The notes under the pieces were generated by a model. The model did no database searches and had not been told where the DNA came from. It saw only the letters and a list, made by a program, of their open reading frames with translations. Below are positions 10,580-20,920 of a DNA stretch of 64,000 bases, piece by piece. The stretch is from Lonicera japonica. Taxonomy: Eukaryota; Streptophyta; Magnoliopsida; Dipsacales; Caprifoliaceae. The DNA is taken from contig CM038470.1 of assembly GCA_021464415.1 (NCBI GenBank), forward strand, positions 26,561,601-26,625,600, written 5' to 3'. A program made the position numbers and the translations under genes. Numbering within the stretch: the first letter of the stretch is position 1; every line of letters starts with the position of its first letter.

Positions 10580-11400
10580 ATAGTAGTGCATGAGCATTGT
10601 TTGGAAACGTGGTGTTAAGAGATTGAATAGAATAGAGAACTTAGAACGCAATTCTTTATTTGAGAAAGGAACAATGACTGAAGAATAAGAAGATGCGAAA
10701 ACTTTGAAGGAGTTTTTCTCTCCTATCACTATCAACCCACTGTCATGCATTGTTTAACCTGTCATTACAGCAAACCACTTGAGGCTTAAACTGCAAGTAA
10801 TGTAACTTTTTCCTAATTTTCATGGAATTGATCTAGAAGATCCTTACTTACATATTAAGGAATTTCTAGAAATTTGCGCTACTTTCAAGTTTCAAAATTT
10901 TTCTGATGATTCTGTTCGCCTACGATTATTTTCTTTCTCCCTAAAAGGGAAAGCAAAGGCATGGATTAATTCATTACCTTCTAGGTCCATCACTAGTTGG
11001 GAGACTTTGGTTTTCAAATTTCTTACTAATTTTTTTCTATGTCAAAGACAAATGAACTTCGAAGGCAGATATTTAATTTTTGTCAAGAGGATTATGAAAA
11101 TTTTTACGAATCTTGGAAAAGATTTAAGGATCTACTTTTGAGATGTCCCGACCATGGTTTTTGAAACATGAAGACTAGTTCAGTTATTCTATAATGGGTT
11201 GACTTAAACCAACTGAAATATGATTGAGTCGATGAACAGTGGTACTTTTCTCAGTCTCACAGAAGATGAAGCTTATATTTTTTTGAGAATCTTTCCGAGA
11301 GCTCTCAGCAATGGGATTTATCTTCTCATAGAAATTCACCAGTTCAAGATAAGAAGGAAGTCAAGAAAGAGGGAATCTATGAGTTATTTGAAAGCGTAGA
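10580..11400 (+). pseudogene. Athila-like retrotransposon gag, broken (copy A)
   Basis: Translated segments include NFHGIDLEDPYLHIKEFLEICATF and SDDSVRLRLFSFSLKGKAKAWINSLPSRSITSWE, the typical gag core of Athila-group Ty3/gypsy elements. This copy has in-frame stops (near 10,689, 10,756 and 10,803) and a one-base T-run deletion near 11,035 that shifts frame. It continues past the conserved CP(D)HGF site into further gag-like codons, then joins copia sequence near 11,400. It is non-functional. Confidence 0.85.
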
Positions 11401-11625
11401 GACTCGAAGGCGTAGAGACTTCGTACCTTATCATATTTTGATGTACGTGGGTTTAGATGAAACATATTGGGATTGTTCCACTATAATTCTTTCCGTTCTT
11501 CTGGAATGGATAGTTCTACAGGAACTTTTTTATCTCCCCCTAACGGCGAAAATATTTTATCATCGAAGTGATAATCTGCAAGACGTGCAATAAACACATA
11601 TCTTTTCATTAGTTTTAAATACGAT
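11400..11625 (-). pseudogene. Ty1/copia integrase C-terminal remnant (copy A)
   Basis: The minus strand reads YVFIARLADYHFDDKIFSP and then PEERKEL*WNNPNMFHLNP, matching the region between integrase and reverse transcriptase in copia polyproteins (ADCHFDE...; SWN...HLDPRT). It is the missing upstream part of the pol remnant at 6,236-7,348; the Athila-like segment lies between them. It contains a stop and further frame damage. Confidence 0.75.
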
Positions 11626-12140
11626 ATAATAAAAAATAAATCAAAGCATAGATGAATAACACAACTAACTTTATGCAAATTATATTTAGTAGTTGTGTTT
11701 TCGAATACGCATGATAACATGTAGTTAAAATAATAAAAAAATTAAGTCCTAAGTAAAGTTTCACAATGTTGGCTAATAAACTTGCAAAAATAATATATAT
11801 TAGAATGAAAAAAAAAATTAACATATAAATATTGGAGGATTTACAGAGGCACAAATATTGTCTTGCATTCTTTTAAGAAAAAAAATGTCAATTCAAGAAA
11901 AAATTTAAAAATAATTTAATAACAAATTTACCTTTGCAAATATAGAGTAAAAAAAAATACACATTTATTATAATAAACTCTTAATTTGTCATCTGATACC
12001 TTTAAGAGTTGTTTATTATTTTTCTTAATATAGTAGTTCCAAGATGCATACCTATCATGCAAAGAGTTGAGATTTTTAGGATCACTAAATTTTTAGGCTT
12101 TTAGCTCAGCTTGAACTTCTGATTCATAATGAAGTGTGAT
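11626..12140. other. AT-rich copia interior, no readable gene (copy A)
   Basis: Colinear with 36,850-37,390. It is AT-rich and the possible coding frames are too decayed to read. It lies between the integrase remnant and the repeat-rich 5' part of the copia element. Confidence 0.5.
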
Positions 12141-14180
12141 TCAACATTAAAAAATATTGTTCAATAGAGACTCGATGAGAAAATTGTTAGTTTTTCTTGT
12201 GGAAACTTCTGGCTCCTAACATTTGTAATGATACACAATGTTATGCAATAGAGACCCAAGGAGAAAGTAATAATGATTCTAGTGTGAGCTTCTGGCTCCC
12301 AACACTAAATAATAATGCATAGTAAATTCATTGTTACCTTCACTATTTATTTTAATATGATACTCATTAAACTAGGCAAGTTTTTTCGAAAACTGTTTGA
12401 TAATAATAATCTTTAATGAATATGTTGGTACTATTTGGTAACATTTTATTGACTCTTCAGGAGCCTTCAATCTTTCGTACAAGTCCAGCTATAATGGATA
12501 CATTGTGTATATTAAGCACCAACTAATTGAAAAACTTATGATTTTTCGATAATAGCATATGATATGACACCATCTGAAAAGTGAATTATGCAATCTTTAA
12601 TCCATACCTGTAAATAAAAGAATCAAAAATAAATGATAATTTAAGTCTTCTGGACCAAAATTGGTTTTGCTCTCAACTTCTCATCCAAAGCCTCTTCATC
12701 AACAGAAGTGCAATCAAGAATTTTATAAAAATAATACTAAATATATGATATCAATTAAATAGTAGTCTTGTATTTAACTACCACATATTTTCATACATGG
12801 TTATGATTTAGGGTATGGAGTTTCTTAATAAACCACTTCAGGTGGTTCTTGAATTTTATAATAAGTACGGCGTTTCTTAATAAACCACTTCAGGTGGTAC
12901 TTGAATTTTATAATAATTTTTTTTCTACTTCTGCTGGGGTAGTTACTATGTTTACCTCTAGTAGAGAAAAACTATTATCCATCTCTTCTGGGGAGGAATT
13001 GTTGCACCTATTTTCTTTTACCTTTATTTTGATAAGAGATGACACTTTCTTCAAAAAATGCTTTAGAATTAATTGTTCTAAAATTATGATTTCATTAATA
13101 TTTGGTTATTTTCTTAAGCCACTTGAAAAATAGTAATCTTGATAATGCTACTTTTGAAGCATATTTAATGCATAATAGATGGGGAGTCTTTAATAGTGCT
13201 ACTTCAGGAGCAAATTATCGAAGATAAAAGAATTATACTGAGCCATTGTCATAAATTCAATCTATTCATTATGAGTGTTAGCATGATGACAATCTTCTGG
13301 TGGTCATACCCATGTTTCAGGAATTGACAAAGACCTAATAAATCTTTCTTAAATATGTATAAATTGATGACTAGAAAGTTGAGAGCTGATACTTTATCTT
13401 ATGAGACTTTAGGCTCATAAGAAATAATGAATTGCTGGTTATTGATAAAACAATATATGAAACTTCGGGTTCATAAGAAATAATAAAAATTTTGGTTCTA
13501 TATAAAAAAAACTTCGGGCCTAAAAATTATGTCCTTATATGCTAATTTATTATGTTTGTAATAATTTATTTTACTAATTTGAACAATTATAGAGAAGGTC
13601 TAGGATGAGAGGATTATTAAGTTCAATAGGAAATAATATAATAACGGTATGCTCATATATAAAGTTATATATAATTTTAATTAAATAAGAATTTAATAGT
13701 TATATGCGATTTTAGGCCCAAATTTAGGTTACCAAATTCATGGGGTTTTAATTCAATATCATCTTATATCAAAATTTTAGATTTAATTATTGAGGCATAT
13801 TGTTATTGGAACTTCAGGTCCAAATTTAGAGAATTTCGGATCTCTAAATAAAATAAAAACTTTTGACTCCAAATATAAATCATAAATCTTCGGGTCCAGA
13901 ATAATAAATAGGAAAGTTCAAGTCCCAAATATAAATTATGGATCTTTGGGTCTATAATAATGAATAGAGAACTTCAGATCCCAAATATAAATTATGGATT
14001 TTCGGGTCCATAATAATGAATAGGGAACTTTAGGTCCCAAATATAAATTATGGATCTTCGGGTCCATAATAATGAATAGCGAACTTCAGGTCCCAAAAAT
14101 ATAAATCGTGAAACTTCGGGTCCAAAATAATAATGATTATGAATTTCAAATCCCAAAAGTATAAATCATGGAACTTCATA
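12140..14180 (-). repeat. Repeat-rich copia 5' interior with 56-bp minisatellite (copy A)
   Basis: At 13,800-14,170 a 56-bp unit is repeated about six times. Each unit holds two half-units, GAACTTCAGGTCC and GATCTTCGGGTCC, spaced about 28 bp. The same CTTCNGGNCC word recurs more loosely back to 12,200, with local duplications of about 58 bp (12,815-12,925) and about 85 bp (12,155-12,320). It lies between the copia primer-binding site and the integrase remnant, where gag would be, but no gag motif can be read. Confidence 0.75.
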
Positions 14181-14435
14181 TCCAGATTATTTATATAATA
14201 GAATATTTAAAATCTATAATAATAATAGAAGACAAAATAACAAAAATCGTAATATTATTAATGAAAAGAAAATCATAATCTGACTTGTATGAAGAAATTA
14301 CGATACTTGATTTTGAGCTGGCGGCCAAGAAGAAGAAAGATAAAATTCTTTTAAGAAGAAGGAATTTTTTTTAAATATAGTGGCCTGCTTTCGCTATGGC
14401 TTCGAATTGACTGTAGAGCAGTTGTACTGATAACG

Positions 14436-14627
14436 TGTTGAAATAATAAAGAGAGAAAGAAAAAAAAAGAATAAGAGAAATCTTATTATTCAACTAATAT
14501 TTAATATTGTTGGGGTTAGCTGTATTTATATTAAGAGCTAACCTCCTTACTTTTCTATAAAATCAATGTGGGGCAAGTTACACTATATATATTATGAGGT
14601 AATCTCTTCATTCATACAAATATTTCA
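14436..14627 (-). mobile_element. Ty1/copia 5' LTR, minus strand, 192 bp (copy A)
   Basis: Plus-strand ends are TGTTGAAAT and ATATTTCA. The adjacent interior (14,416-14,435) reads on the minus strand CGTTATCAGTACAACTG, similar to the TTATCAGCACG primer-binding region of some plant copia elements. The opposite LTR, expected near 6,236, is missing. Confidence 0.75.
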
Positions 14628-16925
14628 ATGTTAAACAAATTATATCTTACAATATTACTTATAAATATCTACATATCAATATTTTAAAACAATTAGTTTG
14701 TTTTTCTCTTTGAGGAAAAAACAAGAAAGTCCAGAACTAAAGTGAAATTTTATTTGTAAATTATGATAGATTTTATAGATGAGAGCAACAATCTCCTCTA
14801 TTTTCGCCGTGCTTTTAACTTTTTTGAAAACTTAGCTATACATCATATTTTTGAACATTGTATTTTTTTAGTTTATATTATTTTTAACAATAACTTATTT
14901 TACACTATTATTACTAATACACTCAACGAACAAATTGTGGATAGTTGCCAATAGCCTTATAATACAATAATAATATTGATCTATGTTGAAATTGGGAGAG
15001 AATGGTTGGGCTTTAGATTCATCCATGTAACCGAAAAAAGAAAATATTAAGAACCAATATTTGTTCTCTAATATTTTTTGGATGTGGTCCTTGGGTTTTG
15101 TTTTTTTTATTTATTTTTAAGCTTGCGGTCCCTAAATTTTTTAAAAATGCAAAATTATATTCAATTTTTGTAATTTCTTGGTCATAGGTATTGTATTTGT
15201 GAACCTAGTATTTTCAATCACAGTTACCATTTTTATTTCTATACTATTTCGCAGTTATAAATATTGTACATGTGATCGAGAAATTACAAATATTTAAATA
15301 TTATATCTATACATATGAATCTTTATTAGAGTCAGATACTGTACTTGAAGGATCTTAAACATTAGATAAAGCAATAAAAATTAAAAGTTCTTTGACAAGG
15401 ATAACATGCTAAAAGATTCCAAAAAAAGAAGAAGCCATGGAATTAATTTGGAGCTGGTACGAGCCTAATTCAATATCCTCTCTGTATTATAAGCCTACCA
15501 CATATATTCGCCCACTAGAATTTTGTCTTGCAACTTTCACTTTGTACTACACATATATCTTTTTTTAATATATATATATATATAACATACTAGCTAATAC
15601 ATCTGTCTACAACATCATATAATTATGTCTATATAGGTAATTTTTTCTTTGTGATACGATCTTCAAATTTATAACTATTTTCTTTTCTTGCATATGCAAA
15701 TTTATGCCTAATCTTATATATAATTTTTTTTTATATTTGCAACCACTTACACTTTTAATACTTTCTATTTCTATTTGAAGAGTTCCTTTTAAGTTGTGTT
15801 ATTTTTGAGAGAAAAATAATTTTAAATTTATTTGAGAAAAAAATTAGTATTGCAGATTTAATTTGGGATAAAGAGGTTCCTCTATGGTATTAAATTTGTT
15901 TTTTGAGAGGCACAAAGTTTAATTTTTAACCTTAACGAAATTAAAAATAAAATTAGCATTCCTATTTTTCAAATGGTGGTAGAGAAAACTGCATGTGAGA
16001 GCCCAATTGTATTTCCATTACAATTAGAATGACAAAATGGTATAATTCGATAGGTTTTCGACATAAGCATATTCCAATAGAGCTAGCAGACTCTTTCCTT
16101 CTAATCAGGGCAAGCATGGTTCTAAACATAAATTATGATGCCCAGTAGGGGTCAAAAAAACACTAAATCAAACCAACTGATCTTTATAAAAAAGTAATTT
16201 TGAGAATATAATACAAATTACAAATTTACAAACTCGACAATTAAAAATACAACCATCTCTCACTAATCCAAAAATATTAAATTATCAAAACCGTGCTTAA
16301 TTGATCGGCTAGTCCAAAACCAATTCCGCCTTGAGCTACATGCGCCATATAAATTAAAAAAGGGGAAGTACATAACACATGAATAACATTATCGCAACTG
16401 AATATTTTATAAATAGTAAAATATTCAAAAACAACACTACGCACCGGTCTACAAAACAAATTCAACAAACCATAATCTGGCCTCATACATCGTCCCCTTT
16501 CAATAACATGTTGAAACTACCCGCCTCACCAACATCAATGCTTTTTCCTAAGCCTTACACGACCGTGACTTATTAAGACTTATTAGCGAGTAAACTTAAC
16601 CATATACCAATTAGTTTTACGGCACTTAAGCCAACAATAACAAATAACTCCAATTCATGAGACCAAGTAAATATACCGAATTAATCAATACAACGAATTC
16701 AAGAGTAATACAACAAATAGGTCATTAAATAACCACTCTAAAAATTTTAAACGTATGTTACGTACAGCCCATTATCTCAAAAATAACACCAAATTACCAT
16801 CATAAATAATTTGAAAGTACACTACTCATAATCATAAATAAAACTTCCACTCTCCTTATATATGGAAAGCCCGAAATGAGGAAGTTTTTGAGCAGAGTGT
16901 TTTTTCTCCGTTTAAATTGAAAAGA
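14628..16925. other. Long shared intergenic stretch, no gene seen (copy A)
   Basis: Colinear with 39,850-42,150. It contains TA-rich microsatellite near 15,568-15,585. A 63-codon frame at 14,763-14,954 is kept in copy B with three changes, but it is AT-rich, lacks a recognisable domain and may be preserved by recency alone. Confidence 0.6.
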
Positions 16926-16929
16926 TAGG

Positions 16930-17420
16930 CATCCACATTTGCTATGGATACAGCTCAAGTTGGACCAATTTACTTATCTAAACCTCAACCCAACGAACGG
17001 AAGGTGGATCAAACCACCATCGGGTTAGTTCAAACTTAATTTTGATGGTGGTTTCACAAATAGGCAGGGAACATATAGTGGCGTCATAAATGATGAAGGT
17101 GGAAATTGTATTTGGGGGTTTACAGGGAAGTTTAATGTCATTGACCCCATTACATGCAGAGATCATGGCGATAAAGGAAGGTTTACAAGTTCTCGTTGAC
17201 AGGTAAATATGATGGGTTATCACTTATCATTGAAATTGACTCTTCTAAGTCGGTTAATCTTATACACCGATACCTTGAGTAATTCTACCCCCATTTTTGT
17301 AACATTTTCGAATGTGAACAACTCCATACTCGTGTATGGAGTTCCCCTATTACATTTGTTCTCGTACTTTTAATGTTTGTGCTCATACTCTATCTAGACT
17401 TGATAAAAAAATTTGTAACC
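16930..17420 (+). pseudogene. RNase H-like (RVT_3-type) remnant (copy A)
   Basis: Broken translation gives WIKPPSG then FKLNFDGG, TYSGVINDEGGNCIWGFTGK, HAEIMAIKEGLQVLVD and IIEIDSS. This is the order of the plant RNase H-like domain (FKLNxDG, GVIRDxxG, AExxAIxxGL, xxExDS) found in LINE C-termini and stand-alone proteins. Stops (for example after PPSG) and frameshifts show it is dead. Copy B lost its middle by deletion. Confidence 0.8.
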
Positions 17421-17495
17421 AGCCAAATATCTTTTGATTAGATATAATTCCCCCCTCCCCCTAAGTGAGTTTGTTTAGAATGATATATATATACG

Positions 17496-18349
17496 GTACG
17501 TTTCTCCTACAGACTAATCTGTGCTAATTGGTCCAAAAAGTAACGCGTGCATTCCACTCTCTCTCTCCGTAAAATGTTTCATTTTCTCTCTCTCTCCGAT
17601 CCTTTTTTCTTCTATCTTCATAATTCTCTTCTTTTTTTCTTCTTCTTCAACAAAGAAGAATGTTTCTCTCTTTTCATTCCCCTCTATGTTTCTCTCACCC
17701 ACATCTAATTAACCAAATTGAATTGCATAATCAAACCCAAATTGAACCCACATCACACTAAATTCAGCAAAATCAAACCCAAATCAAGCCAACCACTTAC
17801 TGCGAGAGAGAGCTTTGATATCTTCTTTTCAAATTTTAAAGCCATGATTGAGTGTGATTTGGGTTTTAACAGAGAGAGAAATAGCATGAAACTTAACCAA
17901 TGGTTTGAAAGTGATTTGGGTTTTAAGAAATAAACCAAGATTTATTAAAATATTGGATGTAGTTTCGGTGTGGAAAGGTGTATCGGTTGTTTTTGGAATT
18001 GCCTTTTGCTTTGAGAAGAATTTTGAATGTAAATAGGCCGAAACTGCCACTTTCTTTGTTGAAGAAGAAGAAGAAGAAGAAGAGAATTATGCAATTCAAT
18101 TTGGTTAATTAGATGTGGGTGAGAGAAACAGAGAGAGGAATGAAGAGAGAGAAACACTCTTATTTGTTAAAGAAGAAGAAGAAGAAGAAGAAGAAGAAGA
18201 AGAAGAAGAAAAGAAGAGAATTATGAAAAGAGAAGAAAAGAGGAACGGAGAGAGAGAGAGAATATAAAACACTTTTACGGAGAGAGAGTGGAATGCACGC
18301 GTTACTTTTTGGACCAATCTGCATGGATTGGTCCGTGGGAGAAACCTAC
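17496..18349. mobile_element. Long-TIR MITE, Mutator-like or foldback (copy A only)
   Basis: Inserted relative to copy B (empty site near 42,412). It has inverted repeats of about 236 bp (17,496-17,731) and 264 bp (18,086-18,349); ends are GTACGTTTCTCC and reversed GTAGGTTTCTCC. The arms share GGTCCAAAAAGTAACGCGTG and TTAATTAGATGTGGG type words; the right arm has (GAA)n expansions. The 354-bp centre is unique. The target duplication cannot be defined in the flanking TA repeats. Long TIRs suggest a Mutator-like origin. Confidence 0.8.
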
Positions 18350-18522
18350 TTATATATATATATATATAAAGGTGAGCCGAGTAGGCTCCTCTTGCACAAA
18401 AAAAATGAAAATATAAGAAATCATGGGCCCCATGAAATTTTAATGTTTACACTTGTGAGCTAAACAAATGAGCTATATTTGGAATTTTACACCTTTGCAT
18501 AGAACTAAAGTTCATATCGTCC

Positions 18523-19224
18523 TGAGGGTGGTGCTCCTCTCTAAAGAGAGTAGCTCTCATTTCTTCCCCGCCTCTTTCAGCTATCTTTTTCCACCGCCTC
18601 TCATGGCATTTTCGGGTTTCTTGTGGAGCTTTAGTCCCCATCCTTTCTTCCTCAGTTCTCTTTGAAGTCCACTTCTGCTGCCAAGGCTTCCATCGGCGCT
18701 GTTGGTTCATCTTTCTGCCTTCCTTTGTCCTCCCGACTTTAGATCTACAGTTGTGACATCGGTCTCTAGATATGTAAGTTTTGGATTTAGATTTATTGTT
18801 TTGCTTGTTGGTGGGTTATTTACTTTTGAAAAGGCTCTTTGCCTAGGTTTTGCGCAAACCCCCAAGGATTGGATGTTCCTTAATCCTCCCTGTGTTTGCA
18901 AATTGCACGAACGATGAATTCGTGGTTCAGCCGACTCCACGCTCCTCTGGTGCTCCTTTTTTGTGTAGGGTTTATGTTTAGTGCTTTTGGCCTTATATTT
19001 TGGCTTTAGTACTCTATAGTTCTTGTATGTTTTATGTATTTGTTTGATTATGTTTTATATGGCATTATTTGATGCTGTTCAATCCCTTGCTTTGTTAAGT
19101 CTGTTTATTAGAGTATATCAAGGAAACTTTTGATCCTTGTTGTAAATCTTTCGGGTATGAAAGTTTTCCATTTTGATTTATGTATATATACAAAGCTGAG
19201 GCTCCCCCTTTATACAATTTTTTT
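18523..19224 (+). mobile_element. Non-LTR retroelement-like insertion with 12-bp TSD (copy A)
   Basis: A 702-bp segment flanked by direct repeats TTCATATCGTCC (18,511-18,522 and 19,225-19,236). Copy B has the same flanks (42,972-42,983 and 57,569-57,580) and an A-rich 3' end (ACCAAAAAAATAAA). Long target duplications and an A-rich tail indicate target-primed reverse transcription. It contains no reverse transcriptase. It starts TGAGGGTGGTGC and has CT-rich 5' sequence. It is non-autonomous and may be a deleted LINE. Confidence 0.72.
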
Positions 19225-19236
19225 TTCATATCGTCC

Positions 19237-20279
19237 GCATCATTTAAGTACGAACATGGAAAGCCTATACTAAAACATAGAATACTAGATTTTATAATAC
19301 ATATAAATCTTCATACTAGATACCCACATGGCCAGAAAGATTGTTTTATTTCATAATCAAGCAATTGTGATTTCTCCATTAAGCAAGGGAACTTTTTAAA
19401 ATTTAAAGTTTTATCGTGTCCCAAGTTAGAAAAATGTAATAAAAAACATGATTGACTCGTACTCTAATAGAAATGGAAATGTATATTGGCCGTGTGACCT
19501 AACTCCAATTTTATCATGTTTCATTTACCAAAATTTTTGTTGATCTAAATTGATCTCATAATATCATTAATCTCGTTAAGTTAAAAGTTTGGAAACCTAA
19601 TCTGCTCAGCCCGATTGGGTAAACTTTGCACAACACTTTGTTTTTTACGGCACACTAATCGTATTGCTTGTTTTATGCACATGCTTGCACTAGAATAAAT
19701 ATGCTGCCTAATCTTCCTTTGCCTTATCTAGGCACCTTGAGAGCAACATGTTCTTTGAATATCCAAGTACCACACTAAGAAAGTATAGGAACATGTTTAA
19801 TTTGTGACACTGTATTTTTTTTAGAAAAAAAGGAAAAACTATTCTTATGCTAATTAATTTCTTTTTTAGAATACAATTTTTTGCATGGGTGACTTGTGTG
19901 GGAAGCATGCATGGCCACTCGGGCCATTTTCTCCACAACACACGTGCAGTAATGAAACATAAGTGAGAGAGACATTAGTTTTTTTTTTACAAGAAAGTGA
20001 GAAGAAAAAGAAAGGAAGAAGAATATGAAATGAGAGATTGATAAAGAGAAGGGAGTCGATGGGTATGGAAAAACTATATTTTTTTATTTTGTTAAAAAAA
20101 TATAAACATAAGTTAAAATTAGTGGCAAAAGTAGTAAAGGACAAATGGGGTAAATTGAAACCCCACCCCAACCCCCCTAATTTTTTGATTATATATATAT
20201 TTAGTGCAAATAAAGTTTTAGTATCATTGAAAGGTTTTTAAAAAGTTTGGGGTAAAAAAAAGGGTTTATATTTTTCACC
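19237..20279. other. Shared intergenic region upstream of an orphan promoter (copy A)
   Basis: Colinear with 57,581-60,930 apart from two insertions in copy B. About 330 bp (19,490-19,840) also matches a diverged third copy at 25,620-25,940. A G-box ACACGTGC lies at 19,939-19,946 and is kept in copy B (near 60,598). No coding sequence is seen. Confidence 0.6.
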
Positions 20280-20427
20280 TCTTCAACTCCAGAGACCAGA
20301 GTACTTCAAATACATACTCTATTTTTTATCATAAATTCTCACTCCCAGTCTCTCTCTTTTTACGGTTTTTGAGTCTTTAACTGCTCTCACCCTTTTCGGC
20401 TCTTTTTTTTAACAGCCTTTCCCAAGG
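20280..20427 (+). promoter_or_regulatory. Candidate promoter and first non-coding exon (copy A)
   Basis: TTTATATTTTTCACC is followed by a CT-rich leader with CTCACCCTTTTCGGCTC and a splice donor CCCAAG|GTTAGT at about 20,427. Copy B keeps the layout with CCTAAG|GTTAGT (about 61,097). Beyond the donor there is only intron-like sequence and retrotransposon, so the downstream exons are absent. Inference rests on composition and conservation. Confidence 0.4.
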
Positions 20428-20620
20428 TTAGTTCTCTAGTTGATCGAATAATATAAGTCTTGTATGTCCTTGTTAATTTTATGCACTGTTTATTGTTTAA
20501 TACTCCGTGTTGATATTTGTTTGATCTTTGATTATATATTGTGCTTTTAGTTGATACTCTATATGCACTAATTTATTTATTTATTTATAAAATTGGCCAT
20601 AGTTTTAGCTAGTCTTAACT

Positions 20621-20920
20621 GATGGAGAAAAGGTTGTTCTGCAGAGTGAAGACAATTCAAATGTCATTCAAGTTTTAACAAGCCTATTTATAAGATCGTA
20701 GGCTAAGAAGTTAAATACAGCACTTAATGGATTAATTCAAGGAATTTGGGCTCAAGAAGAAAGCTTAATTAAGCTCATTGAAGGGAAAAAATATGGAGTA
20801 TAAAGTGAAAGCTAGATTACACTTATTCAATTCCAAATTACGTGAGAAGACCATATGTATGCGGCCCAAAATTGTTGAGTAAAGTCCACACGTTTTTAGC
20901 ATTAATTATTTAGTTATTAT
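20621..20920 (+). mobile_element. Ty3/gypsy pol C-terminus plus LTR start (copy A)
   Basis: The broken frame AKKLNTALNGLIQGIWAQ is the pol C-terminal end, also seen at 24,600-24,669 (TKKLKASLNGLIQEIWA). LTR-like sequence follows (GCCCAAAATTGTTGAGTAAA) up to the Ogre-like solo LTR. It resumes at 23,461 and then joins integrase rather than the leader, so the element is rearranged. Confidence 0.7.

Noticed and set aside
14763..14954. 63-codon frame kept in both copies
   Set aside because: Three amino-acid changes are expected by recency; AT-rich, no motif. Left unannotated as a gene.
16277..16576. 65-69 codon frames on both strands
   Set aside because: No domain, not maintained in copy B (41,560-41,760).
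17514..18317. Ser/Phe-rich and Lys/Glu-rich frames
   Set aside because: Generated by CT/GA repeats in the arms of the foldback MITE.
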